Counted from the first letter of the stretch, positions 11,452 through 23,854 are shown. The stretch is DNA of 64,000 nucleotides from Miscanthus floridulus (GCF_019320115.1 NC_089593.1:17096870-17160869), one strand, 5' to 3'. Made by a program: numbers and translations. Notes: a model not told the origin generated them from the sequence alone.

Positions 11452-13290
11452 ATGGTTCAATCACCCACGGACATCGGGTTCGTGGGGGCGATTGAGCAGG
11501 ATACAGAGACCCTCTACGAGCTCCTCAATGAGGAGCCAGGATCGTTCTCTAGCTCAGATTCCAGTAGGGGGAGCCACCACCCTTCCCGGGAGTGCTTCAT
11601 GACGTAGACCCCCGAAGGTCATGTCGAAAGCGCCTCTAGGGAAGAGGTCACCCCTACAAACAACCCTAACAGCAGATCTAGGGAAGAGATGACAACCCCA
11701 TCTCACCTAAGGATGGAGCAGCTGAGGGCCCGTCAATAAGAGATCGATGAGGCTGGGCAAGGGCTCGTCCGGGAATACGCGGACATCAATCGCAAGATTG
11801 AATGCCGCAAAGACAGAGGGCACGCGCGCGCCACGGCCCGCACCGTACATCAAAGGATCCTCACCGATGATGGGGCCCTTCCTCACTTTGCCCGAGCTAG
11901 CCAGAACATCGTCGCAGCAACCGCCTTGCTGTATGGCCTTCCGGAGGCCGCGACGTCCGAGGATCGCCGCGCTCGCCGGGAGATTCGCACGTTACTCGAG
12001 CGTGCAGCGGCGCAGCAGGCAAAAAGCTCGTTGTCTCGACGACGTGAACCTGACACCAGCTAGCGCACGCCCTCAGTGCGTCCCACCAAAGACGCGTCCA
12101 TTCACCAAACACCACCAGCCGATGGGTAGCCCTCCGTCGTCCCAGTACATCAACGCCTCGGCCATGGCCACGACGTACGCAGCATCATCGACGCTCGAAG
12201 ACGTGCCCACAGCGACGATGGAGAAGCAGCACACCGCGGCTATCATCCCCGACGTGGCGGATGCTACGACAGCAACGAGGACCGAAGCCTGAGCCCTGGC
12301 CTTCCAAGCCCTCAGGCCTTCGGCCGACACATCCTCAACGCTGCGTTCCCCCTAAGGTATCGACCGCCTACCAACATCCCTAAATATTCTGGCGAAACAA
12401 ATCCCGGGCTTTGGCTCAAAGACTATCGGCTTGCATGTCAGGCCGGTGGTGCGAGTGATGACAATTTCATTATTCGCAATCTCCCGCTGTTCTTGGCCAA
12501 CTCGACGCGAGCATGGCTAGAGCACCTACCGTCCAATGCTATTCAGAGTTGGGTGGATCTGACGGAGATCTTCGTGGGCAACTTCTAGGGCACGTACAAA
12601 TGCCCTGGAAACCCATGGGACCTCAAGAACTACCACCAGAAGACCAATGAAACCCTTTGTGGGTACATTCGGCGCTTCTCTCGATAGTGCAACAAGCTCC
12701 CTAACATCGCCAACACCGACATGATAGGAGCCTTTCTGTCTGGAACAACCTGCGAATCCCTGGTCCACAAGTTAGGACGCAGGGGCCCTCAAACTACCAA
12801 GGAACTCCTAGACATCGCCACCAATCACGCCTCTAGAGAGGAGGCGGTCGGAGCCATCTTTGATCGCTCCGACAGAAAGATGAGGCGGGACGAGGACGCC
12901 GGCGAAGGCGCCTCCAACCGTCCTGCCAAAAAGAAAAATAAGAAGCAACGGCGCGACAACTCGCTCATGGCCGCTGCCGACCGCAAAGGTGGCCAGAAGC
13001 CTGCAGAAGGCACTCCGAACCACTTCGAGAAAATGCTTGAGGGGCCATGCCCAAACCACGCCTTCCCGACCATGCATCTATACAAAGATTGCGGCCTCAT
13101 GCGCAAGTACTTGGCCGGGGGCCTCAACAAAGGGGAGCAGGGAAAGGAACCTATTCCCACCACATACGACGCAGAGGAGAAGGACGACGCCTTCCCAACG
13201 CCGACCGGCGCCCTCATGATCTTTGGAGGATCAACGGTCTATGACTCCAAGCGTCGCCAGAAGCTCGCACGCCGCGAGGTCTATACCGTC
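11452..13290 (+). pseudogene. gag: Element C gag
   Basis: The frame starting at ATG 11452 encodes an acidic N-terminus, a charged helical stretch (about 11750-12060), and the Retrotrans_gag core around 12370-12720 (NIPKYSGETNPGLWLKDY; YIRRFSR). A basic KKKNKKQRR patch follows near 12930 and a Cys/His cluster (CPNHAFPTMHLYKDC) near 13048. In-frame stops are TAG at 11605, 12061, 12586 and 12685 and TAA at 11737. Gag would build the particle and bind genomic RNA. The frame continues into protease without a stop or shift, as is usual for gypsy polyproteins. Confidence 0.8.
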
Positions 13291-13998
13291 GGACCGGCCA
13301 TGCCAGCCTTCCTCCGGTGGTCGGAATCCACCATAACCTTCGATCGGACCGACCATCCGGATGCCATCCCACACCTGGGAAGGTACCTGCTTGTCATCGA
13401 TCCGATCGTCAGTCCAAAGTGGCTCACCAAAGTACTGATGGATGGGGGCAGCGGCCTCAACATCATGTATGCCAAAATGCTCGACGAGATGGGCGTCGAC
13501 CGAACGAACCTCCATCCCATCCAAGCACCTTTCCATGGCGTCATGCCTGGGAGGCAAGCCGTACCACTAGGGCAGATCGACCTGCCTGTCACTGTTGGGG
13601 ATCAGTCCAACTACCGGACTGAGACCCTCACCTTCGATGTAGTAGGGTTCCCGGGGACTTTCCACGCCATCCTGGGGCGACCATGCTACGCAAAGTTCAT
13701 GGTCGTTCCCAATTATACGTACCTAAAGCTGAAGATGCCGGGCCCTTGTAGGGTCATCACCATCGGCACCTCCTTCCAGCGTGCTTACGAGTGCGAGGTC
13801 GAATGCTGCGGACACGCATCCGCAGTCATCGCCTCCGAAGAGCTCGCCACCCTTAGGGAGAAGGTCGTCGAAGAGGCACCTGACGCAAAGAAATCAACCG
13901 GGTCATTCGAATCGGCAGAAGGCTCCAAGGAGGTCCTCTTGGATCCCAGCAGCTCCGAGGGCAAAAAAGTCCGTATCAGGACCACACTCTCCTCCGAA
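13291..13998 (+). pseudogene. Element C aspartic protease domain
   Basis: The active-site motif VLMDGGSGLNI lies near 13432-13464 and the second conserved block HAILGRPCYAKF near 13666-13701, as in Tat/Athila proteases that mature the polyprotein. This domain itself has no internal stop. The frame ends at TAG 13999, after a Ser/Glu-rich linker, and continues directly into RT in the same frame, so the TAG is a mutation inside the polyprotein. Confidence 0.8.
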
Positions 13999-14001
13999 TA
14001 G

Positions 14002-15436
14002 GAAAGCGCGCTCATCGACTTCCTCTGCACCAACAAAGACATCTTTGCATGGAGACCCTCGGATATGCTGGGCATCCCTAGGGAGGTCGCCGAGCATACT
14101 CTCCAGATCCTCCTGGGCTCCAAGCTGGTGAAGCAACACCTGCGCCGCTTCAACGAGGAGAAACGCAGGGCCATCGGTGAAGAGATAGCCAAACTACTGG
14201 CCGCAGGATTCATTAAGGAAGTATACCACCCAGAGTGGTTAGCAAATCCTGTTCTTGTCCGAAAAAAGAGCGGGAAATGGAGGATGTGTGTCGATTATAT
14301 TGGCCTCAACAAAGCGTGTCCAAAGGATCCGTTTCCTTTACCACGAATAGACCAAATAGTCGATTCCACCTCGGGGTGTGAAACCCTTTGCTTTCTTAAC
14401 GCATACTCTGGCTACCATCAAATCACGATGAAAGAGTCCGACTAGCTCGCGACATCTTTTATCACCCCCTTCGGATCGTTTTGCTACGTTTCAATGCCAT
14501 TCGGTCTGAAGAATGCTGGGGAAACGTACCAGCGCTGTATGCTCAATTGCTTTGGAGACCTCATCGGGCGAACCATTGAGGCCTATGTCAATGACATCGT
14601 AGTCAAAACCAAACAAGCTAACCACCTGGTCGCCGACCTTGAGCAAACCTTTGTGAAACTCTAGGCAAACGGCATCAAACTCAATCCTGAAAAATGTGTT
14701 TTCGGGGTCCCGAGAGGCATGCTGCTCGGCTTCATCGTCTCTGAGCGTGGCATCGAAGCCAACCCGGAGAAGATATCAGCCATCACAAGGATGGACCTGA
14801 TCCAAAACATAAAGGGGGTTCAGCGGATCATAGGGTGCCTCGCCGCCCTCGGTCGATTCATTTCATGCCTCGGCGAACGAGGACTCCCCCTTTATCGGCT
14901 CCTAAAGAAAGCTGACCGCTTTGAGTGGACGGCCGAGGCTCAGGAGGCGCTTGACATGGTTAAGCGATTTCTAACTAAACCACCAGTCTTAGTTCCTCCA
15001 TGCAATGGAGAATCCCTCCTTACTGTATATATCGGCCACCACCCAAGTGGCTAGCTCCGCCTTAGTAGTAGAGCGAGAGGAAGAGGGGCATGCCTTCAAG
15101 GTGCAGCGCCATGTGTATTTCATCAGCGAGGTGTTATCCAACTCCAAAACCTGCTACACCCAAATCCAAAAACTGCTCTATGCCGTCCTCATCACCAAAA
15201 GGAAGCTACGCCACTACTTTGAGTCACATCCCGTGATAGTAGTAACGTCGTTCCCCCTCAGTGAGGTAGTCCATAGCCATGATGCTATGGGAAGAACCAC
15301 AAAGTCGGCACTCGAGCTGATGGACCAGGGCATTTCTTATGCCCCCCGAACAGCGATCAAATCTCAGGTACTGGCTGACTTCATCGCGGAGTGGACCAAG
15401 GTCCAAATGCCACCAACAGCCGTCGATCAAGAGTAC
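14002..15436 (+). pseudogene. Element C reverse transcriptase and first RNase H
   Basis: RT motifs are ordered: WRMCVDYIGLNKACPKD (about 14278-14328), SMPFGLKNAG (about 14491-14520) and the catalytic box, which here reads AYVNDIVVK. The first catalytic Asp of YVDD is Asn (codon AAT at 14590-14592). Stops are TAG at 14443 and 14662. A one-base shift near 15019-15022 moves the frame before the gypsy-type RNase H, which is recognisable from VYFISEVLS and the final DFIAEWT. RT would copy genomic RNA into cDNA in the particle. The Asp-to-Asn change alone would abolish polymerisation. Confidence 0.85.
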
Positions 15437-15850
15437 TAGACAATGTACTTCGACGGATCGCTGATGAAGAAGGGTGCTGGAGCAGGACTAGTCTTTGTAT
15501 CTCCCCTCGGGGTCCACATGAGGTACATGGTTCAGCTCCATTTCCCCTCATCAAACAATACTGCAGAATACGAAGCGCTCATCAACGGCCTACGAATCGC
15601 CATCGAGCTAGGCATCCGACGCCTCGACATCAGGGGCGACTCTCAGCTGGTCGTCAACCAGGTCATGAAAGAGTCATGCTGCCATGACGCCAAGATGGAG
15701 GCATACTGTCAATAAGTCCGACGGCTGGAGGACAAATTCGACGGCCTCGAACTCAATCACATCCCCAGGCGCCTCAACGAAGCAGCCGACACGCTTGCAA
15801 AAGCAGCATCCGGCCGAGAGCCAGTCCCAACAGGCGTCTTTGCCAGTGAT
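15437..15850 (+). pseudogene. Element C second, archaeal-type RNase H (aRNH)
   Basis: A separate RNase H fold follows the first: MYFDGS (Asp), NNTAEYEAL (Glu), RGDSQLVVNQV (Asp) and NEAADTLAKAA (final Asp), with spacing like a full RNase H domain. A duplicated RNase H of this type is the hallmark of Tat-lineage gypsy elements, where the first copy becomes a connection domain. In-frame stops: TAG at 15437, which replaces a Trp or Gln codon at the domain start, and TAA at 15713. Confidence 0.8.
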
Positions 15851-17242
15851 CAACACAAACCCTCGGTACGCTACGCGGGGTCAGAACAAGCCGACGATGG
15901 CCCTTTTAGTCCGACCCCTGGGGCCGATCCACCGACTGCTCTACCCGACCCTGAGGTCATGGAGCTTGAAGAGGACCCAGCAGTGGAGTCCGACCCTCCC
16001 GATGACTGGAGAACACTTTACCTCAACTACTTCCTTCATGACATGCTACTGGCAGACAAGACGGAAGCCCGACGGCTCACACGACGCGCCAAGTCCTTCG
16101 TTCTTGTAGAAAGCGAACTCTACAAACGAAGTCACATCAGAATTCTGCAACTCTGTATCCCTGGCGAACAGGGAAAACTCCTGCTGGGTGACATCCATGG
16201 TGGAGTCTGCAGTCATCATGCCGCAAAAAGAACCTTGGTTGGGAATGCATTCTGACAAGGTTTCTACTGGCCCACCGCAGTAGCCGATGCCGAGCAAATT
16301 GTACGTACCTGCGAAGGGTGCTAGTACTACGCTCGGCAAACACACCTCCCGCCCCAGGCTCTCCAGATGATCCCCATCACGTGGCCCTTCACGGTCTGGG
16401 GGCTCGACCTGGTTGGGCCACTCAAAAAGGCGCCCGGGGGCTTTACCCACCTGCTTGTCACCATAGACAAGTTTACAAAATGGATTGAGGCTCGACCGAT
16501 ATCCACGATCAAATCCAAGCAAGCCGTGCTATTCTTCCTCGACATCGTCCATTGCTTTAGAGTACCGAACTCCATCATCATGGACAACGGCACATAGTTC
16601 ACCGGTAGGAAATTCGTTCGATTCTATGATGAACATCACATTCGGATCGATTGGGCAGCCGTCGCACACCCCCGGACGAACGGGTAGGTCGAGCGCGCAA
16701 ACGGCATGCTTCTTCAAGGCCTCAAACCTAGAATTTTCAACCAATTGAATAAATTCGGCGCACGCTGGCTAGCTAAGCTCCCGGCCGTGCTCTGGAGCCT
16801 AAGGACAACTCCTAGCTGGGCCACCGGCTACACATCTTTCTTCATGGTCTATGGTTCCAAGGCCGTTCTCCCAACAGACCTCGACTATGGAGCACCAAGA
16901 ATCAGAGCATACGATGAATAGGGGGCCGAAGCATCTCACCAAGACGCCATGGACCAGCTAGATGAAGCCCGCGACATCACCCTCCTCCGTTCGGCTAAGT
17001 ACCAGCAGGCGCTGCGACAGTACCACAGCCGACGGGTGCGGGGTCGAGCCTTCAACGTCGGAGACCTCGTCCTCCGTCTTGCGTAGAGCAACAAGGACCG
17101 CCACAAACTCTCCCCGCCCTGGAAAGGGCCCTACGTCATCGCGGAAGTACTTCGCCCAGGCACCTACCAGTTGAAAACCATCAACGGCGAGGTCTTCACC
17201 AACGCCTGGAACATCGAGTAGCTACGTCGTTTCTATCCTTAA
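15851..17242 (+). pseudogene. Element C integrase
   Basis: After an acidic linker comes the HHCC zinc-binding part (DIHGGVCSHH ... TCEGC). The catalytic core follows, with Asp in VWGLDLVGPL (about 16400), Asp in IIMDNGT (about 16575-16595) and Glu in VERANGML (about 16688). The C-terminal GPYVIAEVLRPGTYQL module sits near 17130 and the end RRFYP-stop at 17240-17242. Stops are TGA at 16253 and TAG at 16322, 16595, 16685, 16919, 17084 and 17219; nearly all sit where Gln is expected. No chromodomain is present, as usual for Tat. Integrase would insert cDNA into chromosomal DNA. Confidence 0.85.
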
Positions 17243-20200
17243 AATAAGCTTACACTTCTTCCTTATCAGATTTTGTCATAACAAAACCCCAATCCTTAGT
17301 GACTTCCGACCCCTACAAATCACGAGGAGACAGACCTCACTCGGGGGCTGGCGTGTGATCATAACATATGACATATGTAATACAAGTATTACGCTTGCAA
17401 AAAAACTCCTGTGTTATACTTACAAACATTCTCTAAGTTTTCCATTCGCCTCATAAACGAGTCCCGAAGGGCTAAGATTTTGGGAACCAATTCTGAATAC
17501 AACTGGTAGGACTGCAAGACGCCCACGCCCCAGCGGCTGCAACCTCTTTGCTCACCAGTTCAATCGGAATTAGTTCACCCACGTTCCTAGCTTCTTATGA
17601 CTTAGACCATGAGAAGGGTCGGAAAGCACTAAAATCATTCCTACAGAAAGGAGAAAGATAAAAAATTGCTTAAGCAAAGGATGTAATTTTGTTCATTTTT
17701 TGCACAAATTCATCACTTACAAGGCGATTTCATTACAAAAAGGAACAATATACTTATAAATTCAGAGGACTGTTTACTCGGGGGCTTCCCCACAAAGTTA
17801 TTTCATTACAGTCTCTGCTTAGCTCTACTACAAGTACTACTGCGGTCGCCATGCCACGCTCTCCATCGGCGACGCCCAGGGCATGTACATGGGCCAGCTC
17901 GTCTACTGTGGTCGCCGTGCCATGCTCTCCATCGGCAACGCCTGGGGCGTGTACACGGGACAGCTCGTCTACTGCGGTCACCGTGCCACGCTCTCCATCG
18001 GTGACATCCCGATATCCCGCCGCTTCGCTGGATCCTCGAAGGCGCCACCATCTGCGACACCTCCGCCGGAGCGTCTAGGGACTACGCCATCGTCGTCAGC
18101 CGCAACCCCGACAGCGACGCCTCCACCGGAGCGTCTGGGGACTATGCCATCATCCCCAGCCATAACCCTGACAACGGCGTATGGGCAGAAAATGCCTCCC
18201 GCCAAAGGAGGAGCACAGCGGACGATGGCACAGTCGACGACGTACGACGCCCACCGGCGCCTCTTCTCCTTTGGCAGCTGCGACTCCTCAGCAAGGACAG
18301 CACGCACCATCTCATCTACGTTGGATAACCTCTGGCTCAACATCACGCACCAGACTCGCGAGCAAATTTGTGAGTTCTCTCTCTCTCTCTCTGGCATTAC
18401 TCTTCCTCACTCAGGAACTACCGCGATGCACGGACGCGTTCGGTGGAAAGGAAGAAGAAGGAGAGATGGTGGCTCAGAGGTAGAAGAGGAGGTGGGATGA
18501 GAACTCCTCTCCCCTCCCTATTTAAAGAGGAGGCGCGGTAGCTAAGGAAAGGTGAAAGGTTGGACGAAAAACCCTCTCCCTTCCCCTCTTTAAATACGGA
18601 ATCAATGCTAATTGATATATGAGGGGACACGCCGGAACTGACAGGACGCACCCCAGTCGACGAGGCATCCCTCTTTGGTCAAACTGAGCACTGCCTGGGT
18701 ATGGCCCGCTACTGACCCACCCTGGACGTGGCAATTAAGGCGCCCACATAGGCAGGCAGCCCTTCACCTCCCCATGCAGGACCACGGACGATCCGATGAC
18801 AGGACCTTTCAGATCTCCTGGGCCGGCCGTTCGGCCCAGAAGACACGATGAATGAACGTCCAAAGAAAGATAAGCATCTCAGCTTTCTTACTTTATGCAT
18901 TAAAATTCATTCACGAGCTTCCGACCCTGTCAAACGGTGGGGATACGAACATCACTCGGGGGCTGCCGAGGATGACTACCAGTCTAGACATCCTCTTCAC
19001 CTGACCCCTCCATACGCTTGAAACCAGGAGTACGGAATACGGGCATAGAACTTTGAGTAAAACTGGACGAACTAGCAAACCCTACGCCTCGGTGGCTACG
19101 GTGTTCCTGTTCACTAGAAAAACCATGCTCAAACACCCCTCGCATCTCTGACTTCAACGTCTGCCTTCTCAAGAAGGGTTCGGAGGGGTCCGCCTATAGA
19201 GTCTCTCCCAAAGGAGAAGCTGTCAGGTTTCCCAAGTTAATTAAACGGCTCGGATCGCCATCGAAATACGAAAAACAAAGAATAGCAATTCTTATGCAGG
19301 TTACTCCAACCTCATCGCGAACATCAGGGTCTGAACCCCGCGCAGACACATTTGGTAGGAGCTTTTCATCACTCATACCGCCACGGTAACATTACCGACC
19401 CCGCCTTCATTTTGATTATATTATACATATGCAAAACATCCCAAACGCTTCGTGTTGCATCACGAAATGGCCGTCATCTCATTCGATATAGGCGACCGCA
19501 GGCCGAGGTTCGAAGGTCGGCCTGCGAAGGGCTCGAGGCCGCCTCATGCCAAACAGAGCTAGGGAGAAATAACCGAGACAAGCCCCAGCGGCCCTGCTCG
19601 ACTCCGCTCAGCAGCGGATAGGGACGTCTTGACCTTTTCTCGTTCAATTTTAACCCCGAGCCAAACCCACAGAATGTCCATCGAGGAGAGGCCATCGGGC
19701 CGTCGGAGCCTATCGAACGGCTTAGGCATCTACCGGGAGGTGGGTTAAGAAGTAGTGGAGTGCCACCAGAGGGCTCTGCCGACCCCATCAGCAAATGATG
19801 GACCCAGATTCCACACGAACGTACCCGTTAGTGAGCTCGTTGAGCACGATACTCGAGCCGTCGAGGCAAGTGTCGTTCACTTAGCCCCTCCGATTGTGAA
19901 AACCGAGGACGGGGTAACACGCAAATAACGGCCGACCCCTATCAGACCCTAACAGGGCTCGGGGGCTCGAGCCAATCAATACAGGGACACAGGTTCGAAG
20001 GCCCTACCTTGCCGAGCCCATAGAATCCCCAGTTGGGGATCTTTGTTGGAAGACAGGGCGGGGAATATTACAATGCCATCCATGGACTTCGTCGACCCTA
20101 TCATCAAAACCACAGTTCCGATCTCCAGTAACCCCCAACCCTAGCAAATGCAGGGGGTCGGACCTTACTCGGGGGCTGGTTAAGGTACGTCTACCTCCTT

Positions 20201-20394
20201 TCTTTCTTTCCAAACAATCCCCTCACATCATTCACAAAACCAAAACGAAATTTAGGGGAACAAATCGGTAAGATCGTAAAAAATCAAACAAAACAAAATT
20301 ACGACGCAAAATCACGAAAAAACGTCCAGACTCGAAAAATACCGACACTTGTCCACATATTACATATAAGTTGTTCTCAAAATTGTTTGACTAA
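17243..20394. other. Non-coding spacer of element C with repeated PPT-like motifs
   Basis: No protein domain is seen on either strand between integrase and the antisense gene. CTCGGGGGCT, the core of the element's own PPT, recurs in + orientation at about 17340, 17778, 18955, 19959 and 20169. It is commonly preceded by 'ccgacccc' type sequence, as if the 3' end of the element had been copied several times. A (CT)n run lies at about 18370-18391. Confidence 0.6.
17841..18165. repeat. 66-bp and ~65-bp tandem repeats in element C spacer
   Basis: Units beginning tg(c/t)ggtc(g/a)cc(a/g)tgcca start at 17841, 17907 and 17973, a 66 bp period. A second pair of units containing ccggagcgtct(a/g)ggga follows at about 18064 and 18129. 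Because the first period is a multiple of three, several frames stay open across it; that is not evidence of coding. Confidence 0.75.
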
Positions 20395-23300
20395 TTACTC
20401 CCGCGGAGGGAGAACCATCTCTTTCAGATTGTCTACTAGGTTTTTCGCAAGGGGAGCAACCATCTCCTCCATTTCCTCTAGCTCTTCATCCTCATAGGTG
20501 GACGGGAAGCCTTCGCTCATCACTTTTAGGTTGATTTCCTTCTCGTAATGAGCGTGGGTGACGATGAAGGCCTGGGTAATCCCGGCGTGAAAGGCACTCT
20601 CCTCAAGCTGGCCCACCCGAGCCGTGATACCTACGACACGAGCCATGAGCGGGCTGGTCTCCACCGGCTCCGTCACATTCAGGGCATTAAGGACCACCCC
20701 GACCACAGCTTGTAGAAGATCATGCTCATCGCTCTCAACCTGAAGGGCCCTTCGTGCATAGGCAGCCTCTTTTTCTAGCTTGACGGAGACGTTTTCAGCG
20801 CTCAACCTTCGGTTCACCGCATCACCGAGCTCCGCCCTGAGAGAGCGGACAACCTCGACGTCCTCGTCCACCTTTTGCTAGAGGGCCGTGGCCCTACTCT
20901 CGGCCTCCCGCCGGAGTTCTCGCTCCATCTCCAGCTCCTTCAGGACTTCGCCGGCCTTCTCATTGGCCGCGACATTCCTCTGCAGCAGCTCATCTCGCTC
21001 TTTTTGGAGTCTGGCAATCTCCTCCCCATCCAGCTTAGACCTCGCCGATAGATCCTCGAACATCCCGTGGGCCTCCTCCGCGTCCTGACGCGCCTGGGCC
21101 TCCCGCTCCTGGGCGGTAGCAAGCTGGGCAGCCATGTCTGCTCACAGCCGGGCCTCCTCGGAGAGGCGATCCCACTCCGCCTTCTGCTTGTGGAGGAATT
21201 GGGATTTATTCCGGCTACGAGCAACAATAACCTAAAGAGGAAGAAGACTGGTATCAGAAATGCGAAAACACAAAAACATACGAAGAAAGAAGAAAGCCCA
21301 GAAAATACCTGAGTGGTAGGGATAACGATCTCACGGAGGGCTCCTCTAGCCTGGTCCAGGGCGTTCAGCATGGTCGAGATCCCGATGTCAAGACCCTCCC
21401 GCTCCATGCTCTCGGAATGATCATCGAGCGAGAAAAGAGCCGACGTCGGGTCCTGAGCGGCCATCCACTGGAGCGGCGGCTCCCCCCGCACAGGGGAGCG
21501 GCTTCCTCCCGACAAAGGGGCCGGGGGTGGCTCCCTCCTGACCCTGTGCGGCACCACCACTGCACTTGAGGACCCTCCGGCTAGACCCTCCTTCATCTGG
21601 GCCGCTTCGAGCGCCACGGGCGGATCCACCTGGGCCCCTGGTGGCGCGGATTGCACTACGCCCTCGGGCGCCACCATGACCGTGCCCGGCTGATCCTGGC
21701 TTGGCGCGGTCATGACCACCTCCACCAGCGGTATGCGGCCCTCGACCGGCTGTTCCACGTCCGCCATGGAGGAGGCCGCTCGCTCAGTAACCTCCATGGG
21801 CGTGGGAGCCACCACGGGCGCCGTCGGGTCGGCCAACACGGCCCCGACGTCGGCACCACTCCTGCTCGAAACGGGGGTGACTCCGGGCGACGCCGTCTGT
21901 CCCGCTTGAAGGGCGAGACTCTTCCTGGGTGCCAGCCCCAGGGGGTGACCCGTCCGCAAGAACCTGCACAAAGGTAATAACCATTAAGTCAAAATAGAAA
22001 TGGAAAAAGGATGAAAACAGGGGAATCAGCAGCTTACGTTGATGTCCTCGGCCGGCGGAAGCGTTTTGGGGACGGATCCCCAGATCCCTACCCCGACTCA
22101 TCTAGGCGGGACCGTTTCAAACCTGCCCCCTGCTCTAGGGCAGGGGGTTCATCTCATCGGGCGCGGCACCGGAGTCGCTCCTCTCCATCGTCTCGTTGGG
22201 CACGGCACCAGAGCCGCCCCTCTCCATCGTCTCGTGGGGTGCAGCACTAGAGCTACTCCCCTCCATCATCGCCTTGAGGTTGGCGGCAGCAAGCCCGCTC
22301 TCCCCCATCCACCGGTCCTCGGCCGGCACGGCGTGCGAAGCGGTGGACTCGCCGGCCTCCACTGACCTCATCGATTCACTTCCCTCCGCATGGAAAGGGA
22401 AGGGCCCCTGCACGGATGGGTGGCCACTTATCAGTGTGTCCTCGTCCTCCAGGACGTCCCAATCCACGCCAATGGCTACCTCGTCGTTGTCGTCATCATC
22501 ATCGTCATCGTCGTCGTCCTCACTGCTCACGTCCTCTCCCCGATCCTATGCCTCCTGCTTCAGTTGTTTCACCTTCTTCATCTCCTTCCTTGCTTTCTTG
22601 TCCCACTCGGCCACGAGTCGATTCGCCGCCGCCACGACCTTGTCCTTCGGCAGTGGAACCGGACTGTCCTTGAAGACCAGCCCCCTCGGCTGGTCCCAAC
22701 GTCATAAAGCAAGTGTTAAAAAATGGAGATCCAGGAAAAAGAAAAGAGCACAGGAGAAGAGGGCTTACAAATTCAAAGAATCCAGGCTCCGGCCGCATTG
22801 GGGGGTGTCCGGGCATCGGATACACAATGTCGAGGACCCTGCCTATAGAATCCTTCGTAGGCTCCGTCGCCTCCTTGATGCGTTGCGCCACTTCCGAGTA
22901 AGAGAGCGCCTCGTCAACGAGCACCGTCCCCTCGAACGATATCCCAGGCATCATCCGATGCAGGGGAAGCACATGCGCCATCAGGGGCGCCACCCTCCTC
23001 ACGTGGTAGGCACCAATAATCCCCATCCCCTTTACACCCCGATCCTTCAGGGCTTGGAGGGCGGAAAGAAGGTCGGAGATGTGTTTCTTGTCTTTGGACT
23101 GGACACCCTAGCCCCACGACTCCGGAACGTCCACAATAAGATGTCCAGTATACTTCGGTAGGGTGGCACTCACATCATCCCTAACATAAAACCACTGCGA
23201 GTGCCATCCCTTGTTGGATGTCGCCAGACGCATGTATGGGTAACCCCTCGACTGGGTATGGCGCAGATGAATGCTGGCACATCCCATCGGCGCGTTCACA

Positions 23301-23677
23301 TCTTTCCCCCCAATCTTCCTCTTTGACAAACTAATGTTAAAGACATACCTCCACAGATCAAAATGGGGATCGATCCCTAGGAAACCCTCGCACAGGGCAA
23401 CAAATGCTGCCATGTGTTGAATCCCATTGGGAGTTAGATGCTACAGCTCTACCTCATAGTAATCCAGCAGCCCCCGAAGGAATCTATGCACGGGTACCCT
23501 GAATCCCCGCTCATGGAAGATGGCAAAAGAGACGACATACCCTTCAGGCGGCACCGGCTCACCCTCGTCGCCAGGTAGCAGCCACTCCTGGACGGCGGAC
23601 AGTGGGCGGAGAAGGCCATGGCGGACGAGGCCCTCCAGACGCCGGGAGGTGATGCTTGATCTGCCCCACAACTCCAT
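20395..23677 (-). pseudogene. Antisense extra gene of Tat element C ('putative gypsy type transposon' domain), four exons
   Basis: Exons, read on the minus strand: 23677-22769, 22689-22039, 21963-21309 and 21231-20395. All junctions are GT-AG and phases agree except for one small frameshift late in exon 2. Exon 1 carries the Transposase_28-type domain (FRVPVHRFLRGLLDYYEVEL; IDPHFDLWRYVFN). Exon 2 contains a ten-Asp run and a basic motif. Exon 3 is Pro/Val-rich and exon 4 (279 codons) is a long coiled coil ending in an acidic tail. About 1015 codons in all. Stops: TAG at 23441, 23108, 22546, near 22081 and at 20878, and TGA at 21142. It is the counterpart of the plus-strand gene at 5912 in element B. 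Role unknown. Confidence 0.8.
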
Positions 23678-23847
23678 TAAAGCAGTAGGGGGGAGGGTAG
23701 GCGCGAGCTTGATGGCGGCTGCAACATGAATGCAAGCCGGTCGACGATGGCGATGCGGGCGCTGGAGGCTAGGACGATTGGCGGCGGATGTTTCAGAACG
23801 CAAAGGCAGGGGAGCAAAATACGGAACCTTGGGGGCGAACCCCGCGG

Positions 23848-23854
23848 TTTTATA
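23848..23854 (-). promoter_or_regulatory. TATA box upstream of antisense gene (element C)
   Basis: The minus strand reads CCTATAAAACC about 171 bp before the ATG at 23677. It is a good candidate for an internal promoter separate from the LTR. Confidence 0.5.

Noticed and set aside
22489..22520. Trinucleotide run suggesting a microsatellite only
   Set aside because: It is in frame within exon 2 of the element C extra gene and encodes its poly-Asp stretch, so it is annotated there.
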